DNA of 64,000 nucleotides from Billgrantia gudaonensis (GTDB lineage Bacteria; Pseudomonadota; Gammaproteobacteria; Pseudomonadales; Halomonadaceae), in NCBI RefSeq assembly GCF_900100195.1, contig NZ_FNES01000008.1, forward strand, positions 62,001 through 126,000. Reading direction: 5' to 3'. The notes below the pieces were generated by a model that saw nothing but the letters and a program-made list of their open reading frames with translations, made no database searches and was not told the DNA's origin. Positions within the stretch are counted from its first letter, which is position 1. Each line of letters opens with the position of its first letter. A program made the translations under genes and the position numbers. Positions 27,458 to 36,105 of the stretch are shown here, piece after piece.

Positions 27458-28435
27458 TTAGAATTCCACGCTGGCGCGGATGGCCTCGTAGACCTTGAGG
27501 TGGTCCGGCAGGTACTCCTTCTCCAGCGTCAGCGGGAAAGGCGTATCCAGGCCGGTCACACGCGCGATGGGCGATTCCAGGTACAGGAAACAGCGCTCCT
27601 GGATGGTGGCGGCGATCTCGCCGGCGAAGCCGCCGGTACGCGGCGCCTCGTGGCTGATCAACAGCCGGCCGGTCTTGAGCACCGACTCCACGACGGTGTC
27701 TTCGTCCCAGGGCAGGATCGAACGCAGATCGATCACCTCGCAGGAGATGCCCGCCTTCTCGGCCAGCTCCACGGCGCGATCGATGATTTCCATCTGCGCT
27801 CCCCAGCCCAGCAAGGTGATGTCGCTGCCCTCCTTGATGACTTCGGCCTCGCCGATGGGCAGCTGGTAGTCGTCCTCCGGCACCTCGCCGGTGGAAGCGC
27901 GGTAGAGCCGCTTGGGCTCGAAGAAGAGCACCGGATCGGGGTCGCGGATCGATGCCAGCAACAGTCCCTTGGCCTGGTAGGGGTTGCGCGGCACCACGAC
28001 CTTGAGCCCCGGGGTGTGCGCGAAGTAGGCCTCAGGGGACTGGGAGTGATAGAGACCGCCGGAAATTCCGCCGCCATAGGGGGTGCGGATGGTCAGGCCG
28101 CCGACATTGAAGAGATCGCCGGAACGGAAGCGGAACTTGGCCGTCTCGTTGACGATCTGGTCGAAGGCGGGAAAAATGTAGTCGGCGAACTGAATCTCGG
28201 CCACCGGCACCGAACCCTGGGCGGCCAGGCCGTTGGCGAAGCCGATGATGCCCTGTTCCACCAGCGGCGTATTGAAGCAGCGCGCCTTGCCATAGCGCTC
28301 CTGCAGGTGGCTGGTGGCGCGGAAAACACCACCGAAGACACCCACGTCCTCGCCGAAGCAGATCACCCGCTCGTCCTCGGCCATGGCGATGTCCAGGGCA
28401 TTGTTGATCGCCTGCAGCATGTTCATGGTCGGCAT
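27458..28435 (-). CDS. bkdA2: Branched-chain 2-oxoacid dehydrogenase E1 subunit beta
   Basis: E1beta forms a heterotetramer with E1alpha and binds thiamine diphosphate at the subunit interface. The protein has 325 residues. Motifs: [15 protein letters not shown] near the N terminus, [48 protein letters not shown], and the C-terminal [19 protein letters not shown]. The [24 protein letters not shown] wording is typical of BCKDH beta. The start at 28435 is preceded by GGAGG with 8-base spacing and lies 1 base after the E1alpha stop; the frame start at 28564 lies inside E1alpha. Confidence 0.93.
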   Translation of the reverse strand: MPTMNMLQAINNALDIAMAEDERVICFGEDVGVFGGVFRATSHLQERYGKARCFNTPLVEQGIIGFANGLAAQGSVPVAEIQFADYIFPAFDQIVNETAKFRFRSGDLFNVGGLTIRTPYGGGISGGLYHSQSPEAYFAHTPGLKVVVPRNPYQAKGLLLASIRDPDPVLFFEPKRLYRASTGEVPEDDYQLPIGEAEVIKEGSDITLLGWGAQMEIIDRAVELAEKAGISCEVIDLRSILPWDEDTVVESVLKTGRLLISHEAPRTGGFAGEIAATIQERCFLYLESPIARVTGLDTPFPLTLEKEYLPDHLKVYEAIRASVEF

Positions 28436-28436
28436 C

Positions 28437-29672
28437 TCAAGCACCTCCCCGGTCGTCATCGGCCGGCTTGTCGGCGACATCCTCGGCGCGCACGCCCGGA
28501 TCCAGCGAAAGGGCCCCCTTGGGGTAATCGTCGGGATAGCGACGGATGTGCTGCTTGAGCGCATCGAGTTGGCGCTGCAGGGCGGGAGTGACGTCGGCGT
28601 AGACGTCGGTGACCAGGCTGTCGAGTGGCGGGGGTGGGCGCTTCTCGGCGCGTTTCATGGTCTCCAGCACCTCGCGGCGCAGGCTCTCCTGGAGTTCCTT
28701 CTCTTCGTCGTCGCTCCACCAGCCCTTGCCGGACAACCAGCGCCGCATGCGCAGAATGGGATCCTTCTCGCGCCAGGCATCCTCTTCCTTGCGCGAGCGA
28801 TAACCGGAAGGGTCGTCGGACGAAGAATGCGCGGCGAGCCGATAGGTCATCGCCTCGATGAGTACCGGCTGATTCTTCTCCACCGCGATGGTGCGTGCCG
28901 CCTGAGTGGCACGGTAGACGGCCAGAACGTCGTTGCCATCGACGCGGATGACGTGCATGCGATAGCCGAAGGCTCGCGGCGCGATACCATCGGCAGCGAA
29001 CTGCTCATGGGCCGGCGTGGAGATGGCGTAACCATTGTTGCGGCAGAAGAAGATCACCGGCACTTCGTGCACCGCCGCCATGTTGAGCGCAGCGTGGAAG
29101 TCCCCTTCCGAGGCTGCCCCCTCGCCGAAGAAGGTGATGGTGCAGTGGCCCTCGCCGGCCAGCTTCTGGCCGTAGGCGTAGCCGGTGGCCTGAGGAATCT
29201 GCGTTGCCAGCGGCGAGGAAATGGTCATGTAATGAAGCTTGCGCGATCCATAGTGGATCGGCATCTGGCGCCCTTTGCCATAGTCGAGTTCGTTGCCGAA
29301 CAACTGGTTCATGAACTCGTCGTAGGTAAAGCCGCGATAGACCAGCGCACCCTGCTCGCGATACTGCGCCATGATCATGTCGGCATCGTCCAGCGCCGCC
29401 GTGGCACCGACCACCGCGGCCTCTTCACCGGTGCACTGCATGTAGAAGGAGAGTCGCCCCTGGCGCTGAGCCGCCATCATGCGCTCGTCGAGCACCCGCG
29501 TGACGAGCATGGCGCGATACAGACGCAGCGCCTTTTCCTGGTCCTGGTCCAGATCGGGAACGTCGGCGCCTTCGAACAGGGAGCCGTCCTGCCGCAGGAG
29601 CCGATAGGTCGGGATATGAAACTCGTCGCCGGTCATGAAGGCCAGCGCATGGACGTCTTCTGTTGTTGTCAT
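28437..29672 (-). CDS. bkdA1: Branched-chain 2-oxoacid dehydrogenase E1 subunit alpha
   Basis: E1alpha decarboxylates branched-chain 2-oxoacids (from Leu, Ile, Val) using thiamine diphosphate. The 411-residue length fits BCKDH alpha (about 400-410) rather than pyruvate dehydrogenase alpha (about 330-370). The thiamine motif is [16 protein letters not shown] through FFCRNN (residues 182-213). The loop [16 protein letters not shown] (277-292) corresponds to the loop that carries the two regulatory serines of mitochondrial BCKDH; S283 and S289 align with those sites by eye. It is the first gene of the E1alpha-E1beta-E2-kinase operon. No E3 gene is present here, so lipoamide dehydrogenase must come from elsewhere. 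Confidence 0.93.
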   Translation of the reverse strand: MTTTEDVHALAFMTGDEFHIPTYRLLRQDGSLFEGADVPDLDQDQEKALRLYRAMLVTRVLDERMMAAQRQGRLSFYMQCTGEEAAVVGATAALDDADMIMAQYREQGALVYRGFTYDEFMNQLFGNELDYGKGRQMPIHYGSRKLHYMTISSPLATQIPQATGYAYGQKLAGEGHCTITFFGEGAASEGDFHAALNMAAVHEVPVIFFCRNNGYAISTPAHEQFAADGIAPRAFGYRMHVIRVDGNDVLAVYRATQAARTIAVEKNQPVLIEAMTYRLAAHSSSDDPSGYRSRKEEDAWREKDPILRMRRWLSGKGWWSDDEEKELQESLRREVLETMKRAEKRPPPPLDSLVTDVYADVTPALQRQLDALKQHIRRYPDDYPKGALSLDPGVRAEDVADKPADDDRGGA

Positions 29673-29784
29673 CTTCCTGGTCCTTGGGTGGTGGCAGGAA
29701 ATACCGCCCCTCGTGAGGGCAGTGTTGTCTCAACTATAGCGATGCGCCAGAGGTTCTCTCCAACGCAGTTCGATATTACGACAG

Positions 29785-29800
29785 TTGACGTTAACGTAAA
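29785..29800. promoter_or_regulatory. LiuR-like inverted repeat upstream of the branched-chain operon
   Basis: TTGACGTTAACGTAAA is a 16-base inverted repeat with one mismatch (core ACGTTAACGT is perfect), about 115 bases upstream of the E1alpha start. It resembles, from memory, the MerR-family LiuR sites described for branched-chain amino acid degradation genes in proteobacteria. It also lies about 180 bases beyond the yehW-like stop, where it has no other obvious use. Confidence 0.5.
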
Positions 29801-29833
29801 ACAGATGGGAAGGCACCCCATGAGAGCGACGCT

Positions 29834-30604
29834 TCAGACCCGCTGCACCAGTCGTCTCTGCACACGTTCGAAGGCGCTGTCCACGGTGATCGCCAGAAGC
29901 CCGATGAGCATCGCACCCTGAAGCACGTAGGCGGTATTGCCGTTGACGATGCCGGAGATGATCGGATCGCCCAGGTTGCTGGCTCCGACGGTGGCACCGA
30001 TGGCCGCGGTCGCCACGTTGACGGTCACCGAGGTCCGCACCCCGGCAAGAATCACCGGTGCGGCCAGCGGCAGTTCGACCTGAAGCAATATCTGACGGCG
30101 AGTCATGCCCATGCCGCGCGCCGCCTCGTGCACGCCGGGATCGATGCCCTGAATGCCGGCCAGAGTGTTGCGGACGATGGGCAGCAATCCATACAGCAGC
30201 AGTGCCACGATGATGGGCAGCGTGCCGAAACCCAGCACGGGAACCGCCAGTGCCAGTACCGCTACGGGCGGAAAGGTCTGACCGATGGAGGCCAGTTGGC
30301 TCACGAGAGGCAGAAAGTCGCGTCCGAAGGGACGCGTTACCGCTATCGCCCCACCGACGCCGATCATCACCGCAGCCAGCGACGCCAGCCCCACCACGAG
30401 AACGTGCTGACCCAGCAACGCCAGGAAGCTGGAGCGTGCGTAGAGCACCTCGCGGCTGTCGGGTTCGATCCAACGAAACGGGCCTTCGAGCTCGCCCATG
30501 CCCAGACACAGCACCAGCAGCAGACCCAGCCAGGCGAGCGGCCCCCACTCGCCGAGCCACCAACGCAGGCGCAGACCCCTGCCAACGACGGCACGCCGGC
30601 TCAT
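29834..30604 (-). CDS. yehW: Osmoprotectant-type ABC transporter permease (YehW-like)
   Basis: This 256-residue inner-membrane permease has about six helices and the EAA-type loop GVHEAARGMGMTRRQILLQVELPLAAPVILAG. It is the last of four genes whose order and sizes match E. coli yehZYXW (binding protein, 385-residue permease, 308-residue ATPase, 243-residue permease), a low-affinity glycine betaine uptake system. The start overlaps the ATPase stop by 4 bases (ATGA). Related OpuB/ProU-type permeases are the alternative reading. Confidence 0.9.
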   Translation of the reverse strand: MSRRAVVGRGLRLRWWLGEWGPLAWLGLLLVLCLGMGELEGPFRWIEPDSREVLYARSSFLALLGQHVLVVGLASLAAVMIGVGGAIAVTRPFGRDFLPLVSQLASIGQTFPPVAVLALAVPVLGFGTLPIIVALLLYGLLPIVRNTLAGIQGIDPGVHEAARGMGMTRRQILLQVELPLAAPVILAGVRTSVTVNVATAAIGATVGASNLGDPIISGIVNGNTAYVLQGAMLIGLLAITVDSAFERVQRRLVQRV

Positions 30605-31539
30605 GTCTTGCTCCCCACCAGGCGCCGCAAGGAGAGTTCACCAATCGGAATGTCCTCGTCATCCACCACGGTGAGGCGATCGACGCGATGCCACAGCATC
30701 AGCGACAGTGCCTGGCTCAGCGGCGCATCGACGGCGACACGCTCATGGGCCAGCAGACGCGGCCCCAGCGGCAGCATGCGGTCTCGCACCCGCGTCAGGG
30801 CCGCTTCCTTGAGGCCTCTGGTATCGCCCCCCAACAGCGAGGCGACGAACTCATCCGCCGGAGCGTGCAACAGTTCGACGGGGGCGCCCTGCTGCACGAT
30901 GCGCCCCTGGCGCATCACCACCAGCCGGTCGGCCAGACGCAGCGCCTCGTCCATGTCGTGGGTCACGAAGACGATGGTCTTGTGCAGACGAGCCTGAAGA
31001 TCGAGCAGCTCGAGCTGGAGCGCCTCCCGGGTGATGGGATCGAGCGCCCCGAAAGGCTCGTCCATCAGCAGGATCTCGGGATCGGCCGCCAGCGCTCGGG
31101 CCACGCCCACGCGCTGTGCCTGGCCGCCGGAGAGCTGCCGGGGGTACTTGTCGGCGAACTCGGCCATCGGCAGCCCCAGCAGCGCCATCAGCTCTTCCAC
31201 GCGTTCCCGGACACGCTGTCGCGGCCACTTGAGCAGGCGGGGCACCAGGCCGATGTTGCGTGCCACCGTCCAGTGCGGAAAGAGACCGGTATTCTGGATC
31301 ACGTAGCCGATGCGCCGCCGCAACGTCACCTCGTCGAAGGTGCGCACCGGCTGACCGTCGAGATGTATCTCGCCTGCGGTATGCTCGATGAGACGGTTGA
31401 TCATGCGCAGCGTGGTGGACTTGCCGCAGCCCGAGGTGCCGACCAGCACGCAAAGCTCTCCCTTCGCCACCCGCAGCGAGATGCCGTCGACCGCCACTTC
31501 TTCGCCGAAATGCTTGGTCACCCCGAACAGCTCGATCAC
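30601..31539 (-). CDS. yehX: Osmoprotectant-type ABC transporter ATP-binding protein (YehX-like)
   Basis: The 312-residue ATPase energises the YehZYXW-type importer. Walker A is GTSGCGKSTT, the signature is LSGGQAQRV and Walker B is ILLMDEPFGALD. The C-terminal 60 residues form a CBS-like regulatory segment (VDAPLSQALSLMLWHRVDRLTVVDDEDIPIGELSL), as in OpuA/YehX-type ATPases that sense ionic strength or nucleotides. It starts with GTG at 31539, overlapping the upstream permease stop by 4 bases (GTGA). Confidence 0.93.
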   Translation of the reverse strand: MIELFGVTKHFGEEVAVDGISLRVAKGELCVLVGTSGCGKSTTLRMINRLIEHTAGEIHLDGQPVRTFDEVTLRRRIGYVIQNTGLFPHWTVARNIGLVPRLLKWPRQRVRERVEELMALLGLPMAEFADKYPRQLSGGQAQRVGVARALAADPEILLMDEPFGALDPITREALQLELLDLQARLHKTIVFVTHDMDEALRLADRLVVMRQGRIVQQGAPVELLHAPADEFVASLLGGDTRGLKEAALTRVRDRMLPLGPRLLAHERVAVDAPLSQALSLMLWHRVDRLTVVDDEDIPIGELSLRRLVGSKT

Positions 31540-32690
31540 GTCGTTCCTCCCTGACGCAGGTAATCGGTGAGGGCACTGAGCAGAGCATCCGCGATCAACG
31601 CCAGGGCGATGATCGGCAGCGCTCCGAGCAGCACGAGATCCATCGCGGCCTGCCCCAGCCCCTGGAAGACGAAGGTGCCGAACCCCCCGGCACCGATCAG
31701 CGCTGCCACCGCGGTCAATCCGATCGCCTGAACGGTGGTGATGCGAACGCCCTCGAGGACGACCGGCAGCGCCAGCGGCAAGCGCACCTGGAGGAATACC
31801 TGACGTCGGCTCATACCCATGCCCCGAGCAGACTCGATCACCGCCGGATCGACCTCATCGAGCGCTACGAAGATGTTGCGCACCATGGGCAGCAGGCTGT
31901 AGCCGAGCAGGGCCAACCAGGCCGGTGCCCAGCCGATGCCGCTCACTCCCAGCGCGGCCAGCCACTCGAAGCGCGCAGAGAGCCAGGCCAGCGGCGCCAG
32001 CAGCAGTCCGAACAGGGCGATGCTGGGGATGGTCTGCAGGAAGTTGAGGATCCCGAAACCCACACGCCGCAGTCCGGCACGCCGCCGCATGGCCAGCGCC
32101 AGCCCCGCGCCCAGCAGGATGGCGGCGCCCACCGCCGCTCCAACCAGCACGAGGTGCTGAAGGAACGCAGCGTAGAACTGATCGCTGCGCCCCTGATACT
32201 CGCGATAAAGGGCGAGCGGAGCCAGCCACTGAGCCAGGCAGCCCCACCAGGCGAGCGCCACTGGCACCAGCACTGCCCAGCCGAAGGGACGCGACAGCGC
32301 CAGGCGGACGCGCAGCTCGATCAGTGCCAGCAACGACACGAAGAGCACACACCAGATGGCACTGCCGATGCCCAGCCGCGACGACGGTTCCAGGCTGACC
32401 GCTACAGCCGACAGCCACAGGGGGATCGCGACCAGCACGGCGATGACCAGCGCCAGCGCAGCAGGCAGACGCCGCGGCGTTGGCCGCCAGGCCAGGACCG
32501 CGACGGCAAGCATCGGCACCGAGGCCAGCAGCGTGACGCCCCACCCCAGTGCCTCCGCAGCACGCTGAGGCGTTCCCTGAACGATGCGGTTGGGAGCCAC
32601 GCTGACGGCGGGCAGGGTCAGCCAGGCGACTGCACCGGCGAGCATCAGCGCGATCAGGACGACGTTTGGAGACGGCCTAGCTCGAGCCAC
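31536..32690 (-). CDS. yehY: Osmoprotectant-type ABC transporter permease (YehY-like)
   Basis: This 384-residue permease has an N-terminal extension of several helices (residues about 10-150) before the transport domain, a YehY feature not seen in the shorter OpuBB permeases. The EAA loop is VIESARGMGMSRRQVFLQVRLPLALPVVLEG. It starts 3 bases after the binding-protein stop and overlaps the ATPase start by 4 bases. It should pair with the YehW-like permease to form a heterodimeric channel. Confidence 0.92.
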   Translation of the reverse strand: MARARPSPNVVLIALMLAGAVAWLTLPAVSVAPNRIVQGTPQRAAEALGWGVTLLASVPMLAVAVLAWRPTPRRLPAALALVIAVLVAIPLWLSAVAVSLEPSSRLGIGSAIWCVLFVSLLALIELRVRLALSRPFGWAVLVPVALAWWGCLAQWLAPLALYREYQGRSDQFYAAFLQHLVLVGAAVGAAILLGAGLALAMRRRAGLRRVGFGILNFLQTIPSIALFGLLLAPLAWLSARFEWLAALGVSGIGWAPAWLALLGYSLLPMVRNIFVALDEVDPAVIESARGMGMSRRQVFLQVRLPLALPVVLEGVRITTVQAIGLTAVAALIGAGGFGTFVFQGLGQAAMDLVLLGALPIIALALIADALLSALTDYLRQGGTT

Positions 32691-32693
32691 TCC

Positions 32694-33611
32694 TTACTCC
32701 GTTGTCTCGAGATCGGCCAGGAAGTCCGCCGCCACCTGGTCTGGAGCGACGCCCTTCACGGCCACCTGACCATTGAGCCGCTGCAGTGTCTCTAGATCCA
32801 GGGCGGAAAAGACCGGGTCGAGCAGCGCCTCGATCTCGGGGTTGGCTTCGAGCACCGATTCACGAATCACGGGCGCCGGCTGGTAGACGGGCTGTACGCC
32901 CAGCGTATCTTCCAGAACCACCAGCCCCAGCTCCCCGAGGCCGCCGTCGGTGGCATAGGTCATGGCGGCATTGACGTCACTCGTCTGCCGAGCGGCGGCA
33001 CGCATGGTCGCCGCGGTATTGCCTCCGGAGAGAACGAGCAGTTGGTCGGCCGTGAGTTCGAACCCATAGGCCTCCTGGAAGGCCGGCAAGGCCTGCTCGG
33101 ACTCGACGAACTCGGCGCTGGCCGCGAACTTGAACTCCCCGCCGTCGCCCAGATAGTCGGCCAGATCCTCGAGCGTCTCGAGTCCATGGGCCTCGGCCAG
33201 GTCCTTGCGAACGCTCATGGCCCAGGTGTTGTTGGCATCGGCCGGGGCCAACCATACCAGGCCGTTGTCGGCATCGCGCTCACGCACCGTCGCATAGGCT
33301 TGCTCGGCATCCTTCCACACGTCACTGTCGGCCATGTCGAAGAAGAAGGCGCCATTGCCCGTATACTCCGGGTAGATGTCGATCTCACCAGCCAGCAGCG
33401 CTTCGCGGACGATGCTGGTGCCACCCAGCTGCAGCCGGTCCTCGGTTTCGATGCCGGCCGCTTCGAGCCGCTGCAGGATCAGCTGACCGAGTACCGAGCC
33501 CTCGGTGTCGATCTTGGAGGCGACCACCACCGGTTCGTTGGCATGAGCACAGGAGAGCGTCAGCAGGGAGCCGGCGGCCAACGCCGCCAGGCCAGTCAGG
33601 GAGCGGTTCAT
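32694..33611 (-). CDS. osmF: Osmoprotectant-type ABC transporter substrate-binding protein (OsmF/YehZ-like)
   Basis: This 305-residue periplasmic binding protein belongs to the OpuAC family. A signal peptide covers about residues 1-24; LTLSC could be a weak lipobox but -3 is Thr, so a soluble periplasmic form is more likely. Motifs include VVVASKIDTEGSVLGQLILQRLE, DIYPEYTGNGAFFF and ADANNTWAMSVRKDLA. In E. coli OsmF the ligand is low-affinity glycine betaine; the ligand here is inferred. I used the ATG at 33611; an in-frame ATG at 33620 is equally possible because neither has a clear ribosome site. Confidence 0.9.
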   Translation of the reverse strand: MNRSLTGLAALAAGSLLTLSCAHANEPVVVASKIDTEGSVLGQLILQRLEAAGIETEDRLQLGGTSIVREALLAGEIDIYPEYTGNGAFFFDMADSDVWKDAEQAYATVRERDADNGLVWLAPADANNTWAMSVRKDLAEAHGLETLEDLADYLGDGGEFKFAASAEFVESEQALPAFQEAYGFELTADQLLVLSGGNTAATMRAAARQTSDVNAAMTYATDGGLGELGLVVLEDTLGVQPVYQPAPVIRESVLEANPEIEALLDPVFSALDLETLQRLNGQVAVKGVAPDQVAADFLADLETTE

Positions 33612-33643
33612 GATCACCATCCGTTCATTGTGAATGTACGCAG

Positions 33644-33673
33644 AGTATAAGACGTGTACAGTTTGGCTGTCAG
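33644..33673 (-). promoter_or_regulatory. Promoter of the osmF-yehYXW operon
   Basis: On the minus strand, CTGACA (33668-33673) is followed after 18 bases by TATACT (33644-33649). The start is about 33636, giving a short leader before the osmF-like gene. Osmotic or stationary-phase control cannot be read from it. Confidence 0.5.
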
Positions 33674-33703
33674 ACGCCAATCTCAACGGGGAATCGCGCT
33701 GCC

Positions 33704-34672
33704 ATGCCTCATGCCGAGCCCACTCTCGTCGATGGCTACCACCACCCCATGGTGAGAGATCTTGCATGGCTGCTGAGCTGCCCCGACCTCGTCGACGATA
33801 CCTGGCCGCCGCGCCCCGGACGCGACGAGATGGGCTTGGACGACGACGCCCGACTCGACCACTTCCTCCACGAGCTGGACGCCTCCCCCCAAGCTCTCGA
33901 GCGGCGCGTCGGCAACGCCCTCGACGGACGCATGGGACTCTACCACGAAAAGCTCTGGCAGTTTCTGCTCGAACAGGCACCGGGCACGCGCTTGCTGGCT
34001 CACAATCTGCGGGTGTCGCGCGGCAAGTTGACCCTGGGGGAAATCGACCTCCTCTACCAGCGCAGCAACGCACCGCGACTGATCCATCTGGAAGTCGCGA
34101 TCAAGTTCTACCTGGGCCTGCCCACGGGACCCGGCGATGCCGAGGATCCGGCGCGCTGGATCGGGCCCGGCGGTGCCGACAGCCTGGCCAGCAAGCTCGC
34201 CCATCTGCGCCGTCACCAGCTGTCGCTGAGCGACCGACCCGAAACGCGGGAGGCGATTCGCGAAGCGCTGGCCGGCCAACGACGAGGCCCGCTGGTCGGC
34301 CGGTTCATCGAACGCCGCCTGGCCATGCCAGGAATGCTCTTCCAGCCGTGGCGCCAACCACTGCCCGTGCCGCGCGGCGGCTCCGCGAAGCACTGGCGCG
34401 GGCGTTGGCTGCACTGGGGAGAATGGCGCGCCTTTCGCGACGGACTGCCGCGCCACACCCGGGCAATCTGGCTGACCCGACCTCACTGGCTAGCCCCTCC
34501 GAGCCAGAGCGCCTTCACGGCGCTGACCGACCTGGAAGGCCGGCTGGCCGAGCACTTTGCCGGCCCGGCAACGCCGATTCAGGTGGCGCTGATCAGCGAC
34601 GACACCGTGCAACGGTTGTTCCTGGTGGATGACGGCTGGCCGTGGCAGATCCCACTGCCACCCCGGCCGTGA
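33704..34672 (+). CDS. DUF1853 family protein, nuclease-fold-like
   Basis: This 322-residue protein of unknown function has the DUF1853 hallmarks: RDLAWLLSCPDLVD near the N terminus, GRMGLYHEKLWQFLLEQ, then GEIDLLYQ and LIHLEVAIKFYLG. The spacing Glu (YHEKLW), Asp (GEIDLL) and ExxxK (LEVAIK) is what a PD-(D/E)XK nuclease active site looks like, so a DNA-acting or degenerate nuclease role is possible. The C-terminal half is Trp- and Arg-rich (RGRWLHWGEWRAFR). It is divergent from osmF (92 bases) and convergent with cysS, with no operon partner. Confidence 0.85.
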   Translation: MPHAEPTLVDGYHHPMVRDLAWLLSCPDLVDDTWPPRPGRDEMGLDDDARLDHFLHELDASPQALERRVGNALDGRMGLYHEKLWQFLLEQAPGTRLLAHNLRVSRGKLTLGEIDLLYQRSNAPRLIHLEVAIKFYLGLPTGPGDAEDPARWIGPGGADSLASKLAHLRRHQLSLSDRPETREAIREALAGQRRGPLVGRFIERRLAMPGMLFQPWRQPLPVPRGGSAKHWRGRWLHWGEWRAFRDGLPRHTRAIWLTRPHWLAPPSQSAFTALTDLEGRLAEHFAGPATPIQVALISDDTVQRLFLVDDGWPWQIPLPPRP

Positions 34673-34690
34673 CGGCCTCGCCGGCGACTC

Positions 34691-36103
34691 TCATTCGCCT
34701 GCATCGACGGGGGGCTCGTAGACCCAGCGAGTGCCCTCACGCGAATCCTTGAGCAGAATGCCGAGCTCGGCCAACTCATCGCGAATGGCGTCCGCCGTGG
34801 CGAAATCCTTGGCCCGCTTGGCCTCGGCGCGCGCGGCGATCTTCGCCTCGATGTCGGTCTCGGCGAGCGGTAGCACCGCCTCACCGCCACGCAGGAAATA
34901 CGCCGGATGCTGATCGAGCAGCCCCAGCACGTCGCCCAGCCGCTTGAGCTCGAAAGCCAGCGCCGGGGCCTGCTCAGGCACCTCCTGCTTGGTGCGGTTC
35001 AACTCGCGCACCAGCTCGAACAGCACCGAGAGCGCCTCGGGCGTATTGAAGTCGTCGTCCATGGCGACGGTGAAACGCTCGGCGAAACGCCCGTCGACAT
35101 CCCCCTCGGCCGCTTCCACGCCGTCGAGCGCATTGTAGAAGCGCTCCAGCGAACGGCGTGCCTCGCTCAATGACTCCGGCGCGTAGTTGATAGGGCTACG
35201 ATAGTGGCTCGCCACCAGCAAGTAGCGCACCACTTCCGGGTCATGATGCTCTAGCACCTCGCGAATGGTGAAGAAATTGCCCAGCGACTTGGACATCTTC
35301 TCGTGGTTCACGCGTACGGCGCCGGCATGCATCCAGGTATTCACGAACGGTTTGTCGTTGGCCGCCTCGCTCTGGGCGATCTCGTTCTCGTGGTGCGGGA
35401 AAGTGAGGTCGGGCCCACCGCCATGAATGTCGAAGGTTTCGCCCAGGCAGCACTTCGACATGGCCGAGCACTCGATGTGCCAGCCCGGTCGGCCCTCTCC
35501 CCAGGGCGAGGGCCAGCTCGCCTCGCCCGGTTTGGCCGCCTTCCACAGCACGAAATCCAGAGGGTCTTCCTTGTATTCTCCCACCTCGATGCGCGCCCCG
35601 GCACGCATCTCGTCCGGATCGCGGTTGTTGAGCTTGCCATAGCGCTCGAACTTCCTGACCCGATAGTAGACGTCGCCGTTATCCGCGGCATAGGCATAAC
35701 CCTTGCGGATCAGCGTCTCGATCATGGCGATGATGTCGCCGACATGGCGCGTGGCTCGCGGCTCGTGATCGGGACGCCGCACCTTGAGCCGCGCTTCGTC
35801 CTCGTGCATGGCCGCGATCATGCGCTCGGTGAGTGCACCGATGGCTTCGCCGTTCTCCTCGGCACGGCGCAATATCTTGTCGTCGATGTCGGTGATGTTG
35901 CGCACGTAGTCGACATCGAAACCGCGCCAGCGCAGATAACGAGTGATGACGTCGAAGGCCACCATTACCCGCGCATGACCCAGGTGGCAGTAGTCGTAGA
36001 CGGTCATGCCGCATACGTACATCCGCACCCGTCCAGGTTCGATGGGCGTGAAACGCTCCTTGCGGCGCGTCAGCGTGTTGTAGATCAGCAGGTCCCCGCT
36101 CAC
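34691..36103 (-). CDS. cysS: Cysteinyl-tRNA synthetase
   Basis: CysS charges tRNA-Cys with cysteine in the cytoplasm. From GTG 36103 the protein has 470 residues (E. coli 461). The zinc/active-site region is [18 protein letters not shown], with HxGH present, and the KMSKS loop is [12 protein letters not shown]. The C-terminal tRNA-binding tail follows. The GTG at 36103 has AAGGGG 5 bases upstream and lies 2 bases after the glnS stop; a GTG at 36109 would overlap that stop but sits on the ribosome site. The open frame further upstream is inside glnS. Confidence 0.95.
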   Translation of the reverse strand: MSGDLLIYNTLTRRKERFTPIEPGRVRMYVCGMTVYDYCHLGHARVMVAFDVITRYLRWRGFDVDYVRNITDIDDKILRRAEENGEAIGALTERMIAAMHEDEARLKVRRPDHEPRATRHVGDIIAMIETLIRKGYAYAADNGDVYYRVRKFERYGKLNNRDPDEMRAGARIEVGEYKEDPLDFVLWKAAKPGEASWPSPWGEGRPGWHIECSAMSKCCLGETFDIHGGGPDLTFPHHENEIAQSEAANDKPFVNTWMHAGAVRVNHEKMSKSLGNFFTIREVLEHHDPEVVRYLLVASHYRSPINYAPESLSEARRSLERFYNALDGVEAAEGDVDGRFAERFTVAMDDDFNTPEALSVLFELVRELNRTKQEVPEQAPALAFELKRLGDVLGLLDQHPAYFLRGGEAVLPLAETDIEAKIAARAEAKRAKDFATADAIRDELAELGILLKDSREGTRWVYEPPVDAGE

Positions 36104-36105
36104 AT

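Noticed and set aside
26684..28558. 624-codon open frame on the + strand over the E1beta/E2 genes
   Set aside because: It is antisense to dehydrogenase genes with complete motifs; its length comes from high GC and biased codons. It has no family motif of its own.
28314..29921. 535-codon open frame on the + strand over E1alpha
   Set aside because: Antisense shadow of E1alpha, with no ribosome site and no recognisable domain.
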